Shown here piece after piece: positions 43,380 to 50,889 of a stretch of DNA of 64,000 bases. Position 1 is the stretch's first letter, and the number at the start of each line of letters is the position of its first letter. Source of the DNA: SYLG01 sp965226945 (lineage in GTDB: Bacteria; Planctomycetota; Planctomycetia; Gemmatales; Gemmataceae); NCBI GenBank assembly GCA_965226945.1, contig OZ245717.1, forward strand, positions 248,001-312,000, written 5' to 3'. The notes under the pieces were generated by a model that saw nothing but the letters and a program-made list of their open reading frames with translations, was not told where the DNA came from and made no database searches. The position numbers and the translations under genes were made by a program.

Positions 43380-43694
43380 TCAGCCCTTCTCGCGGCGGAG
43401 CCGCTCCCAGGGCCGCAAAACCTTATGCAGCGGCACCGCCGTGGCATGAGCTCGCGAAGTCGCAATCAACTGCCGGCCCTGCAAATGCGCCAGCGCCGCC
43501 TGCACCGCGCTTCGCGACAACCCCGTGGCGCTCGCGATCGCCTGGTGGGACAGCCTCACCGACCAGTTCGATTGCTCCGCCGCCAGGCGGTACAGCCAGA
43601 GATAAACAATGAACGAAGACAACCGCCGATCATGCCCGACGAGGTCGGGCAAAAGCGAGTCGAAGAGGTATGCGTCGAGCGTAATCTGTGCCAT
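43380..43694 (-). CDS. small winged-helix DNA-binding protein
   Basis: A 104-residue protein whose middle is a helix-turn-helix (LSHQAIASATGLSRSAVQAA, LAHLQGRQLIATSRA), of the kind found in MarR-like or replication-initiator-like regulators. The N terminus is hydrophobic/aromatic (SSFIVYLWLYRLA). The 3' end of the gene runs through one copy of the AGCGGCGGAGCCGCT repeat, so the last residues (PWERLRREKG) may be repeat-derived. It has no Shine-Dalgarno sequence; a TATAGT lies only 5 bases before the ATG, which suggests leaderless translation or an operator at the start. Confidence 0.65.
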   Translation of the reverse strand: MAQITLDAYLFDSLLPDLVGHDRRLSSFIVYLWLYRLAAEQSNWSVRLSHQAIASATGLSRSAVQAALAHLQGRQLIATSRAHATAVPLHKVLRPWERLRREKG

Positions 43695-43696
43695 AG

Positions 43697-43730
43697 TTCA
43701 CTATAGTACCAACGCGTATAGTGCCGGCCA
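43697..43730 (-). promoter_or_regulatory. double ACTATA operator-like site
   Basis: On the minus strand GGCACTATACGCG and GGTACTATAGTGAAC lie in direct repeat immediately before the winged-helix gene; the second contains the palindrome ACTATAGT. The GGCACTATA block also matches the conserved element upstream of both sigma/WD40 genes. Autoregulation by the adjacent winged-helix protein is plausible. Confidence 0.35.
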
Positions 43731-43851
43731 GCGCGACCTGAAACAAAATGCGCCGCTTGGCTCCCAAGACTCCTTCTCCCTCCCTCCTTTTGCCGATAGG
43801 TTGGGGACAATCCCTGCCCCAATTTCTTACTCTTTAGGAGAAGAACACGCC

Positions 43852-44220
43852 ATGATTCGCAAACTCAAATTCATCAGCATCCCCGTCCGCGATCAAGACC
43901 GCGCCCTCGACTTCTACACGACCAAACTGGGATTCACCCTCCTGACCGATCAACCCATGGGTCCCGGCCAGCGCTGGATCGAAGTCCGCGCCCCCAAGGG
44001 AGAAACCGGCCTCGCCCTCTTCACCGCCCCCGGCACTGAAGACCGCATCGGCACCTTCACCGGCGTCTCCATGGAGTGTGATGATGTGCAAAAGACCCAT
44101 GACGAACTCGTCGCCAAAGGGGTCGAATTCGCGAAACCGCCGAAGGTGGAGTCGTGGGGGGTCTCGGCTGTGATGAAGGACTCGGAGGGAAATTTGGTTG
44201 TGTTGTCGAGTGGGAGGTGA
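43852..44220 (+). CDS. VOC/glyoxalase-fold protein
   Basis: A 122-residue protein of the vicinal oxygen chelate superfamily: two beta-alpha-beta-beta-beta modules (KFISIPVRDQDRALDFYTTK, LGFTLLTD; then GVSMECDDVQKTHDELVAKG, VMKDSEGNLVVLSSGR). Proteins of this kind bind a metal and act as lyases, dioxygenases or antibiotic-resistance proteins; the substrate cannot be told. The metal-ligand residues are not all clear. AGGAG lies about 12 bases before the ATG. Its last 20 codons and the following spacer have been duplicated several times downstream. Confidence 0.85.
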   Translation: MIRKLKFISIPVRDQDRALDFYTTKLGFTLLTDQPMGPGQRWIEVRAPKGETGLALFTAPGTEDRIGTFTGVSMECDDVQKTHDELVAKGVEFAKPPKVESWGVSAVMKDSEGNLVVLSSGR

Positions 44221-44618
44221 GGGATTAGGCTGGGTGGATGTTTTCTTACCGTGATCCACCCCCAATCCGCAACCAGTCTAAGCCCATGCCCGGCCAGCGA
44301 TCTCTGGCTCTTTTCTACTCTCCACTTTCTAATCTCTACTTTCTAGCGGCGGAGCCGCTCGGGAATTTGGTTGTGCTGTCGAGCGGGAGGTAAGGGATTC
44401 GTCTGGTTGAATGTCTCCTTACCGTGACCCAAGCCGCGGCCCACGCCCAGCCAGCACCCCCTGACTCTTGTCTACTCTCAACTTTCTCCTCTCTACTTTC
44501 TAGCGGCGGAGCCGCTCGGGGGGTGTCGACGGTGATGAAGGACCCCCTGTGCCAACATGACGTGAGACCAAATCGTGGTCTAAAGTAGTGAAGGGCACAG
44601 GCAGAAAGCGAGCTGGAA

Positions 44619-45023
44619 GTGGAACCGATTAAACGGGTTATAGGGCTTGGGGATAGCGAGGTTAAAGAGAAGGCCATTCGTCGACGGTTCGACAAGGAAT
44701 ACAAGATTCGGGTTCTTGAAGAGGTGGATCGTGCGGAAGGAACCCGGAAGGTGGTCGAGATATTAAGACGAGAAGGGATCTATCGTTCCCAACTGGACGA
44801 CTGGCGCCGCAAGCGGGCCCAAGGGGCATTCGGAGCGGACAAGATACCAGCCAAGGGGTCAAAAAAGCTTGGCCCTGCGAAAGAGATGGAAAAACTTCGC
44901 CGCCAGGTAGCAGGTCTTGAGAAAGAGCTGCTTCACGCGCGGACAATTATTGGGATTCAAAAAAAAGTGGCGAGTTTAATGGGGAGACCGTTCAAGAGCG
45001 ACGGAACTCCCGAAACCAAGTAA
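44619..45023 (+). CDS. IS3-family transposase OrfA
   Basis: A 134-residue DNA-binding subunit. It has the transposase_8-type helix-turn-helix (IRRRFDKEYKIRVLEEVDRA, IYRSQLDDWRRKR) and a C-terminal leucine-zipper-like helix (EMEKLRRQVAGLEKELLHAR). The start is a GTG. In IS3 elements OrfA alone regulates transposition, and a -1 ribosomal frameshift near its end yields the OrfAB transposase; a suitable A-run is present at 44959-44966. The frame is intact. Confidence 0.9.
   Translation: MEPIKRVIGLGDSEVKEKAIRRRFDKEYKIRVLEEVDRAEGTRKVVEILRREGIYRSQLDDWRRKRAQGAFGADKIPAKGSKKLGPAKEMEKLRRQVAGLEKELLHARTIIGIQKKVASLMGRPFKSDGTPETK
44959..44966 (+). promoter_or_regulatory. candidate programmed -1 frameshift site
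   Basis: A run of eight A (in ATTCAAAAAAAAGTGG) lies near the 3' end of orfA, in the phase that lets ribosomes slip -1 from CAA AAA AAA into the orfB frame, which is open from there on. This is the usual device of IS3-family elements for making the OrfAB transposase. A following stimulatory stem was not mapped. Confidence 0.6.
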
Positions 45024-46150
45024 TCGTAGAGGTCCGGGAAAATCGTGGATTAATTTGTCTTCGCAAAGCCTGCCGTGACCTCGGCGTTTCTCGTGCCAGC
45101 TATTACCGGTATGGACGACCAGTCGAGCCGTTCTGCGGACCTCGGCTGCCCAAGCATGTTCCCCGGGCCTTGACCGCACCGGAGCGGGAGGAGGTCCGGG
45201 CCATCCTTTACAGCGAGCGATTCGCTGACAGTTCGGTGCGGGAAGTTCACGCCACTCTTCTCGACGAGAGAAGGCACCTGTCGTCGGTGAGGACCATGTA
45301 TCGGATTCTCGCCAGAGACGGCGCAAGCCGCGAGAGGCGGGACCAACTTCGGCACCCCAGCTATGGAAAGCCGGAATTGCTGGCCACCGGGATCCATCAG
45401 GTCTGGTCCTGGGATATCACGATGATTCGTGGCCCAGTGAAAGGGCAGCACTATCGTCTGTATGTCCTTTTGGACATCTTCAGCCGCTATGTGGTCGGTT
45501 GGACGTTGGCGGGAAAAGAATCGGGTACCATCGCCCGAATGTTGATTGCCGAGACGGCAAAAAGGGAGGGAGTTCCAGAAGGCCAGCTAACGATTCACAG
45601 TGATCGGGGTGCACCAATGGTGTCCCGTGAAGTCAGCCAGATGCTGGCAGACCTGGGAGTGACCAGGTCTCAAAGCAGACCGCAGGTTTCCAATGACAAC
45701 CCGTATTCGGAAAGCCAGTTCAAGACCCTGAAATATCACTCAACCTTCCCCGATCGCTTCGAGAGCTTTGACGCGGCGCGAACCTTCCTTCGAGGATTCT
45801 TCGAGTGGTACAACCAACATCACCATCATGAAGGGCTCCAGATGCTGACCCCGGGAGTGGTTCATTCTGGACGGGCCGATGAGGTCTTAGCTGAACGACG
45901 CGAGACGATGCATCGAGCTCATGCGCGCCATCCCGAGCGCTTTGTGAAGGGGATCCCTGCCTTCAAAGCGTTTCCAAAAGAGGTCTGGATCAACAAGCCA
46001 ACTTTCGATTCAAAGCACCCCTGCAAGTCGGCAAAGAAAACCCTGCCGCAAAACCAACCGCCGTGCAACCAAAAGCATGAATTGGCACCAAAGGGAGCCT
46101 CACGGGAAGCTGGGCTCCCTTTGGTGCCAGTTCATGCGACCCTCGCATAA
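44969..46150 (+). CDS. IS3-family transposase OrfB (DDE integrase domain)
   Basis: The catalytic subunit, read by frameshifting from OrfA; the frame is open from 44966 with no start codon close by, and the first plausible independent start is TTG at 45170. The sequence has the HTH_21 region (GLICLRKACRDLGVSRASYY) and the DDE core: WSWDITMI, IHSDRGAPM, and NDNPYSESQFKTLKY, with D, D and E in place. The C-terminal tail beyond the catalytic core is long and basic and runs into a perfect 15-bp inverted repeat at 46084-46128. All key residues are present, so the element may be active. Confidence 0.9.
   Translation, partial: GEFNGETVQERRNSRNQVIVEVRENRGLICLRKACRDLGVSRASYYRYGRPVEPFCGPRLPKHVPRALTAPEREEVRAILYSERFADSSVREVHATLLDERRHLSSVRTMYRILARDGASRERRDQLRHPSYGKPELLATGIHQVWSWDITMIRGPVKGQHYRLYVLLDIFSRYVVGWTLAGKESGTIARMLIAETAKREGVPEGQLTIHSDRGAPMVSREVSQMLADLGVTRSQSRPQVSNDNPYSESQFKTLKYHSTFPDRFESFDAARTFLRGFFEWYNQHHHHEGLQMLTPGVVHSGRADEVLAERRETMHRAHARHPERFVKGIPAFKAFPKEVWINKPTFDSKHPCKSAKKTLPQNQPPCNQKHELAPKGASREAGLPLVPVHATLA
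46084..46128 (+). terminator. strong hairpin at the 3' end of the IS
   Basis: A perfect 15-bp inverted repeat (GGCACCAAAGGGAGC at 46084-46098 and its complement at 46114-46128) with a 15-base loop lies inside the last codons of orfB. There is no T-tract after it, so it is not a classic intrinsic terminator; it may stop read-through into the transposase or mark a former element end. Confidence 0.4.
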
Positions 46151-46739
46151 AAGAACAGCCCAGGCATGGACCAGGTCTTGATCAATCGACGCAGTGAACG
46201 CCTTCTGTACAAATCAGGAAAATTGGTCTCAAAGATGTTGACACATTCCGGGACTCGGAAGGGAATTTGATTGTGTTGTCGAGTGGGAGGTAGGGATTCG
46301 TCTGGATGATTGATTCTTACCGTGATCCAACCCAACCCGCAGCCAGTCTATGCCCGTGCCCGGCCAGCGATCTCTTGCTCTGGTCTACTCACAACTATCT
46401 CCTCTCTACTTTCTAGCGGCGGAGCCGCTCGGGAATCTGATCGTGCTGTCGAGTGGGAGGTGACGGATTCGACTGGTTGAACGTCTTCTTGCCGTGATCC
46501 AACCACACCCCGGAGCTCTCTGCCAGATGTTACCAACTCTTATCAACTCTCTGCTTTCTAGCGGCGGAGCCGCTGCCTACTCTCTACTTTCAACGCTCTA
46601 CTTTCTAGCGGCGAAGCCGCTTGGCGGTCATGAAGGATTCGGAAGAGAATTCGATTGTACTGTCGAGCGAGAGGTAGAAGTATCAAACCACGCGACTGTG
46701 CTCAGAAATCCGTTCATGGGCGACAAGGAGCGCCATCAA

Positions 46740-46877
46740 ATGGAAGAACCGTCCAAATTGGAACATTCCCATGAAATCATCCGCTACCGTTCGACCACCG
46801 ACAATGGGACCACTCGCTTTCCGAGGTCTGCATTATCGCTGAACCGAGCGATTTGGAAGTTCCCATACGCGGTGTAA
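46740..46877 (+). pseudogene. decayed 5' fragment of the gene at 39613
   Basis: The sequence starts ATGGAAGAACCGTCC and continues with EIIRYRS, matching MEQSS...ETIRYRS of the 146-residue gene. One base is missing before the TGG codon; after that shift, WDHSLSEVCIIAEPSD aligns with WDVPLSEIRIIGESTD. The match then fades, and no 3' part is found. It is a truncated, frameshifted copy placed directly after the last VOC-tail repeat. Confidence 0.7.
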
Positions 46878-46903
46878 TCGACAATCAAGCACTACCAGCA
46901 GCC

Positions 46904-48391
46904 CTACTCTTTCACTTTCTCCGCTATGGCCACAAATTGCTCCAACGCAGCCTGAAGGTCATCAGCAATTTCCTGGGCTAGAATATCCGGCTCAGGAAGA
47001 TCTTCAGAATCTTCAAGACTTTTGTCTTCGAGCCAAAAAATATCAAGATTTATTTTGTCTCGCTTTAGTATTTCCTCATAGTCGTATTCTCGCCATCTAC
47101 CGCCTGGATTGCCCTCAGTCCAAGTTGCCCTCCTGAGATATCGTTTCCCAGCAAGATAACATTCAACGAATTCGTTCAAATCTGATCGTTTCAGCGTGTT
47201 CGTTTTCTGGGTGAAGTGCATGTTGGTTCGCAGATCGTAAACCCAGAGCGTTTTCGTCCACGAATTTTCTGAAGCCTGCTTGTTGTCGAAGAATAACACG
47301 TTGGCTTTCACGCCCTGGGCGTAAAATATTCCAGTGGGCAGCCTCAATAAAGTATGGACATCGCATTGTTTCAACAGATTACGACGAACGGCCTCTCCGG
47401 CTCCGCCCTCAAATAGCACATTATCAGGCACGACTACCGCACAGCGGCCATTGACCTTGAGTAACGTCTTGATGTGCTGCACGAAGTTGAGTTGTTTGTT
47501 CTTTGTCGTGGTCCAGAAATCCTGCCGCTCGTAGGCCGTGTCGTCCTTCTCCAGGCCCCCCGCCTCATTGACGATGGAGATGCTGCTTTTCCTGCCAAAC
47601 GGCGGATTCGTCAGCACCACGCTAAATCGCTCACCTGGATCGCTGGCGAGACTGTCCACGCCGGACTTAATCGGACAAGGATCGGCATCGATGCCGTGCA
47701 GGTGCAGATTCATGATGCAAAGCCGGGCCGTATTCGGGACCAATTCCCAGCCCTGCACAAACTTCGTCCGCAGGTGCTTCTTTTGATCCTTGTCGAGAGT
47801 GCTCCCCTGGTACTTGGCGACGTAATCGTAAGCGGCGAGGAGAAAGCCGCCTGTTCCCGCCGCGGGATCACAAACCGTGTCCTCAGCAGTTGGCTGCACG
47901 CAATCAACGATGGCTTTGATGAGTTCACGAGGGGTGAAGTACTGACCGGCTCCTTTCGGACTTTCGGCGGCGCTCTTTGCGAGCAAGCCTTCGTAAATAT
48001 CTCCTTTCACGTCGGCCTGCATGGACGACCATTTCTCCACGTCGATCAGATCCACAATCAGCCGTCGCAACGTGGCCGGATTTTGGATTTCGGGCCTGGC
48101 CTTCTTGAAGACTTCCCCTAGCATCCCTGGCTGCCTACCGAGCTCTTCGAGGACGTGCCGGTAGTGGGCCTCGAGTTCGTCCCCTTCCAGTCTTAGGAGA
48201 CTCTCCCAATTAAACTTGTTTGGGACAATGGGCGACTTATTGTACGGCGGCTTGGTCTGTTCATCGGCCATCTTAAGAAATAGCAGAAATGTAATTTGCT
48301 CGGTGTAAGCCATGTAAGAGAGACCGTCGTCCCTCAGAACATTGGCGAAAGCCCAGGCCTTGTTAACGATTTGTTGCGAATCGTTCGCCAT
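46904..48391 (-). CDS. hsdM: type I restriction-modification DNA methyltransferase HsdM
   Basis: A 495-residue N6-adenine methyltransferase subunit. The N-terminal HsdM_N helical domain is followed by the methyltransferase with SAM motif DPAAGTGGF (residues 175-183) and catalytic NPPF (262-265). The last residues (EQFVAIAEKVKE) are helical and would contact HsdS. It is the last gene of the operon, 2 bp after the PtuB-like gene. Unusually, hsdM is separated from hsdS and hsdR by two non-restriction genes; it is complete, so methylation of host DNA should be possible. Confidence 0.96.
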   Translation of the reverse strand: MANDSQQIVNKAWAFANVLRDDGLSYMAYTEQITFLLFLKMADEQTKPPYNKSPIVPNKFNWESLLRLEGDELEAHYRHVLEELGRQPGMLGEVFKKARPEIQNPATLRRLIVDLIDVEKWSSMQADVKGDIYEGLLAKSAAESPKGAGQYFTPRELIKAIVDCVQPTAEDTVCDPAAGTGGFLLAAYDYVAKYQGSTLDKDQKKHLRTKFVQGWELVPNTARLCIMNLHLHGIDADPCPIKSGVDSLASDPGERFSVVLTNPPFGRKSSISIVNEAGGLEKDDTAYERQDFWTTTKNKQLNFVQHIKTLLKVNGRCAVVVPDNVLFEGGAGEAVRRNLLKQCDVHTLLRLPTGIFYAQGVKANVLFFDNKQASENSWTKTLWVYDLRTNMHFTQKTNTLKRSDLNEFVECYLAGKRYLRRATWTEGNPGGRWREYDYEEILKRDKINLDIFWLEDKSLEDSEDLPEPDILAQEIADDLQAALEQFVAIAEKVKE

Positions 48392-48393
48392 CG

Positions 48394-49287
48394 CTAAACC
48401 GTCCTCAGAAGTAAATGTTCAATTATCTGCAGCCTATGCGCCTGCGCCTTGAGATAAATGCGCGCTGCGGTGCAATATTCACGGTTTTTGCCAATCAATG
48501 CAGCGATTTCTCTCAGACGTTCTTTTCGCTCATCACCAGCCGCTGAACCAAGCGGCAGTATCTTTTCGATGCGATCAACAAGGCGCCGAATTGTAATAGC
48601 AACTCGCCTTCGCTCTCGCACAATCTTTATATGGTCAAGATGGTATAACTTGATTGACTGATGAGCGCGCTTGTAATCGTCATGATTATGATCCTGACAT
48701 GCCTCCGTCGGCAAACCCATTTCATTGAAAGATATTAAAAATACGTCGTTAAAATCGCATGGATCCAACAGCACTGGCCTTTCCACATCGATTAAATCAG
48801 TTTTGCACATCGCCCTTTCGTTGGGATTCAGTAAAGGAAAGTGATCCTGCTTTCCTCCCTGGGTCTGAACATCGACCCTCCTACTATTGCAAAATGTACA
48901 GGAAAATCGATAGTTTTTCCAATCGAATGCCAACCACCAATAACCGCTATGAGTCCCATTGCACTCGGCGACGGCGTTTTTTGGACGAAAGTGATCAATT
49001 GGCATGTCAGAACGAGTTTCAAAAGCCTCACAATACCAGCACTTATCGTCTGATAATTTTCGAAAATAGTTCCCAGCTTCGGTCCATACGGCGCCTCTCT
49101 CCGTGATTGCTTTCGACCTAACTTTCGCAATTGCCTTTTCAGTATCAATAGAAGACAGCGCCTTAACCTGGCATTCTAAAATACATTCAGAAACCTTTTT
49201 ATCGACGTGTTTGGTCGCGGCATCAACCGTTGCACTCCAAGTCGCAGGGAGAAGGGCCTCTATCTCATCGCTATCAATATATCGCAT
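48394..49287 (-). CDS. PtuB-like HNH endonuclease (Septu-type) in type I R-M operon
   Basis: A 297-residue HNH nuclease of the type paired with PtuA ATPases in Septu defence and in retron-Ec78 (TIGR02646-like by my recollection). The zinc ligands CWYC (83-86) and CTFC (130-133) flank the catalytic DHFRPK (98-103), and a helical C-terminal half follows. It starts on the base after the ATPase stop and is followed by hsdM after 2 bp. Codon use is more AT-rich than in hsdM and hsdR, suggesting a separate origin. No reverse transcriptase is present, so a retron is unlikely. Confidence 0.85.
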   Translation of the reverse strand: MRYIDSDEIEALLPATWSATVDAATKHVDKKVSECILECQVKALSSIDTEKAIAKVRSKAITERGAVWTEAGNYFRKLSDDKCWYCEAFETRSDMPIDHFRPKNAVAECNGTHSGYWWLAFDWKNYRFSCTFCNSRRVDVQTQGGKQDHFPLLNPNERAMCKTDLIDVERPVLLDPCDFNDVFLISFNEMGLPTEACQDHNHDDYKRAHQSIKLYHLDHIKIVRERRRVAITIRRLVDRIEKILPLGSAAGDERKERLREIAALIGKNREYCTAARIYLKAQAHRLQIIEHLLLRTV

Positions 49288-50889
49288 TTACCGACCCTCC
49301 TTTTCGAGCTCAGCCAATACCTCGTCAACAAGCGCCTTTTGATAATCGATTTCTTCCTTCGTGAAATTATCCTTGCTAAATACAGCGAGTTTTTCCCGCC
49401 TAGCAAGTCCTTGAAGGAATGCCATAAAATACGGGTCGGAAAATGTACTAAGCAGGCCAACCCTGTCAAGCTCCTCATCAATGCGCCGTAAATTTTCCTT
49501 GTCTAGGCTCGATAGTTCTCCCTTTTTTGTCGCGATCTGTACCTTTTCGTCAATCAAACGAAGAGTCTGCAAATCGAGATCGGAGCGCAGGCCAAACATC
49601 TCACTGGAAAGCAAGCCAACGACCCCCATGCCACGGGGATCCTCATCCGGCTGAAAGGCAGAGGTTTGCCTATTTTCGGTAGACCTTCGCAGCACACGGA
49701 CTTGTTCTTTTTTAAGACCAGAAATGAACAAAGGATCATGCGTTGCCACGATGACCTGACTGCCCTCCTTGTCTTTTCCTTTTAAGATCTCTTCTAGTAA
49801 ACTTAAATACCTGACGCTCCAAACTGGATTTAAATGTGTGTCTGGTTCATCAAGCAAAAAAAGCGATTCTTTTTCCTTGGTGAATTCTAGCAACCCTAAC
49901 ACGGTTAATAATTGCTGTTCTCCTTCACTCAATTCTCGAAATACCAGCGAACCGCCACAACCTTGAATTTTAACTCGAACTCGAACCTCTACTAACAGCT
50001 TAGATAGATATATGCTCTCAAGAACCTTGAAAAACTCCGCCTTAGACGAATAATGCTTGGCAATTGATTGAAGCGCTTTTTGATCACGCACAAATAAGTA
50101 AAGGTGATCGGCTTGCTTTGTTTTCGACTGAAAATCTACTACTATCTTTCTGGGAAGGCGCATTGGAGCCAAGGCAACTTCATAGAGGCGCCTTAGAAAC
50201 GTCATAACTACACCACGAGCGAACCAAAATCGCTTATCTCCTTGCTGCCTAACCTCTTGGGAAGGTTCACTTTTATACCAAGGTGGTTCTCGCAACACAA
50301 AAAGTGCAGATTCGAATCCTTCAATACCAAGTAAATTGCGAAGAAACGAATGCGATTCGCTATTGGACTTGCTAAAAAAAGAAAGCAGGACGAAATTAGC
50401 GTGCACCGGCCTTGCATAGAATAACCTGCGAAGCGGAGACGACGCCCCCTTTAGCAAATCTCGATAAAAATTCCTCTGATGTTCGTCAAAATGATCTTCC
50501 AGCCTATTACTAGGCCCTGAATAATATCCGAACACGTGCCCTGGCCGGTAATTTGCATATTCATAGGTACAAAATTTGGAAAATGAGACAGAATCATCAC
50601 CGATCTTAATTCGGATACCTTTTGCAGCCGGGATTGTTTCAATATTTTCCTGCTCATGAACCGCATTAATGAACACCTCTTTTTCGTTGCATTCATAACT
50701 TAGCCGAAAAGGAAAGGAAGGCAGTCTACCTAAATCCAATTCCTTGAAAATCAGCACGCAGGCCTCGATTAAATTCGACTTGCCAGAACCATTCCATCCA
50801 AGCAACACGGTCACCCAGTCGTCAGCGAAGTTTATCTGAAGACGGTTTAAGTTCTTGAAAGCAGAGATATAGAGCGACCGCAGTCTCAT
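49288..50889 (-). CDS. PtuA-like AAA/ABC-type ATPase, restriction-system-associated
   Basis: A 533-residue ATPase. Walker A is GWNGSGKS (31-38), the ABC-type signature is LSEGEQQ (320-326), Walker B is LFLLDEPD (343-350) followed by THLNP, and the H-loop is ATHDP (382-386). This is the RecF/SMC-like AAA class used by PtuA of Septu and by AAA proteins annotated as restriction-system-associated. The C-terminal 130 residues are charged helices, likely for oligomerisation or PtuB binding. It overlaps hsdS by 4 bp. DNA content is AT-rich relative to hsdR. All ATPase motifs are intact. Confidence 0.88.
   Translation of the reverse strand: MRLRSLYISAFKNLNRLQINFADDWVTVLLGWNGSGKSNLIEACVLIFKELDLGRLPSFPFRLSYECNEKEVFINAVHEQENIETIPAAKGIRIKIGDDSVSFSKFCTYEYANYRPGHVFGYYSGPSNRLEDHFDEHQRNFYRDLLKGASSPLRRLFYARPVHANFVLLSFFSKSNSESHSFLRNLLGIEGFESALFVLREPPWYKSEPSQEVRQQGDKRFWFARGVVMTFLRRLYEVALAPMRLPRKIVVDFQSKTKQADHLYLFVRDQKALQSIAKHYSSKAEFFKVLESIYLSKLLVEVRVRVKIQGCGGSLVFRELSEGEQQLLTVLGLLEFTKEKESLFLLDEPDTHLNPVWSVRYLSLLEEILKGKDKEGSQVIVATHDPLFISGLKKEQVRVLRRSTENRQTSAFQPDEDPRGMGVVGLLSSEMFGLRSDLDLQTLRLIDEKVQIATKKGELSSLDKENLRRIDEELDRVGLLSTFSDPYFMAFLQGLARREKLAVFSKDNFTKEEIDYQKALVDEVLAELEKEGR

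Larger units (their letters stand above)
44544..46250 (+). mobile_element. IS3-family insertion sequence
   Basis: About 1.7 kb, with two overlapping transposase frames and imperfect terminal inverted repeats: left TGTGCCAACAT...TGAGACC from 44548, right its complement TGTGTCAACAT...TGAGACC ending near 46245. Flanking GGAC at 44540-44543 and 46251-46254 may be a target-site duplication. The outermost few bases do not match between ends, so the exact borders are uncertain. The insertion joins perfectly into one VOC-tail repeat when removed, which fixes the site to within a few bases. Confidence 0.85.
44221..46675. repeat. decayed tandem array of the VOC gene 3' end, split by an IS element
   Basis: After the true VOC stop, its C-terminal coding sequence recurs four times: about 44360-44393 (GNLVVLSSGR), about 44520-44543 continuing at 46251-46293 (TVMKD then SEGNLIVLSSGR), about 46430-46462 (GNLIVLSSGR), and about 46622-46675 (AVMKDSEENSIVLSSER). 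Each copy is followed by about 70 bp with TTACCGTGATCCA or variants and by CTCTACTTTCT plus AGCGGCGGAGCCGCT. The third copy is interrupted by the IS3-type element. No copy has the 5' part of the gene. Confidence 0.8.

Noticed and set aside
48394..50889. Retron-Ec78-type system (it uses PtuA and PtuB)
   Set aside because: No reverse transcriptase gene or msr-msd-like structured region is visible near the pair; it lies inside hsd genes instead.
49288..50889. PrrC/RloC-type anticodon nuclease embedded in an hsd operon
   Set aside because: The ATPase lacks a fused C-terminal nuclease domain of that type, and a separate HNH gene follows, which fits PtuA/PtuB better.
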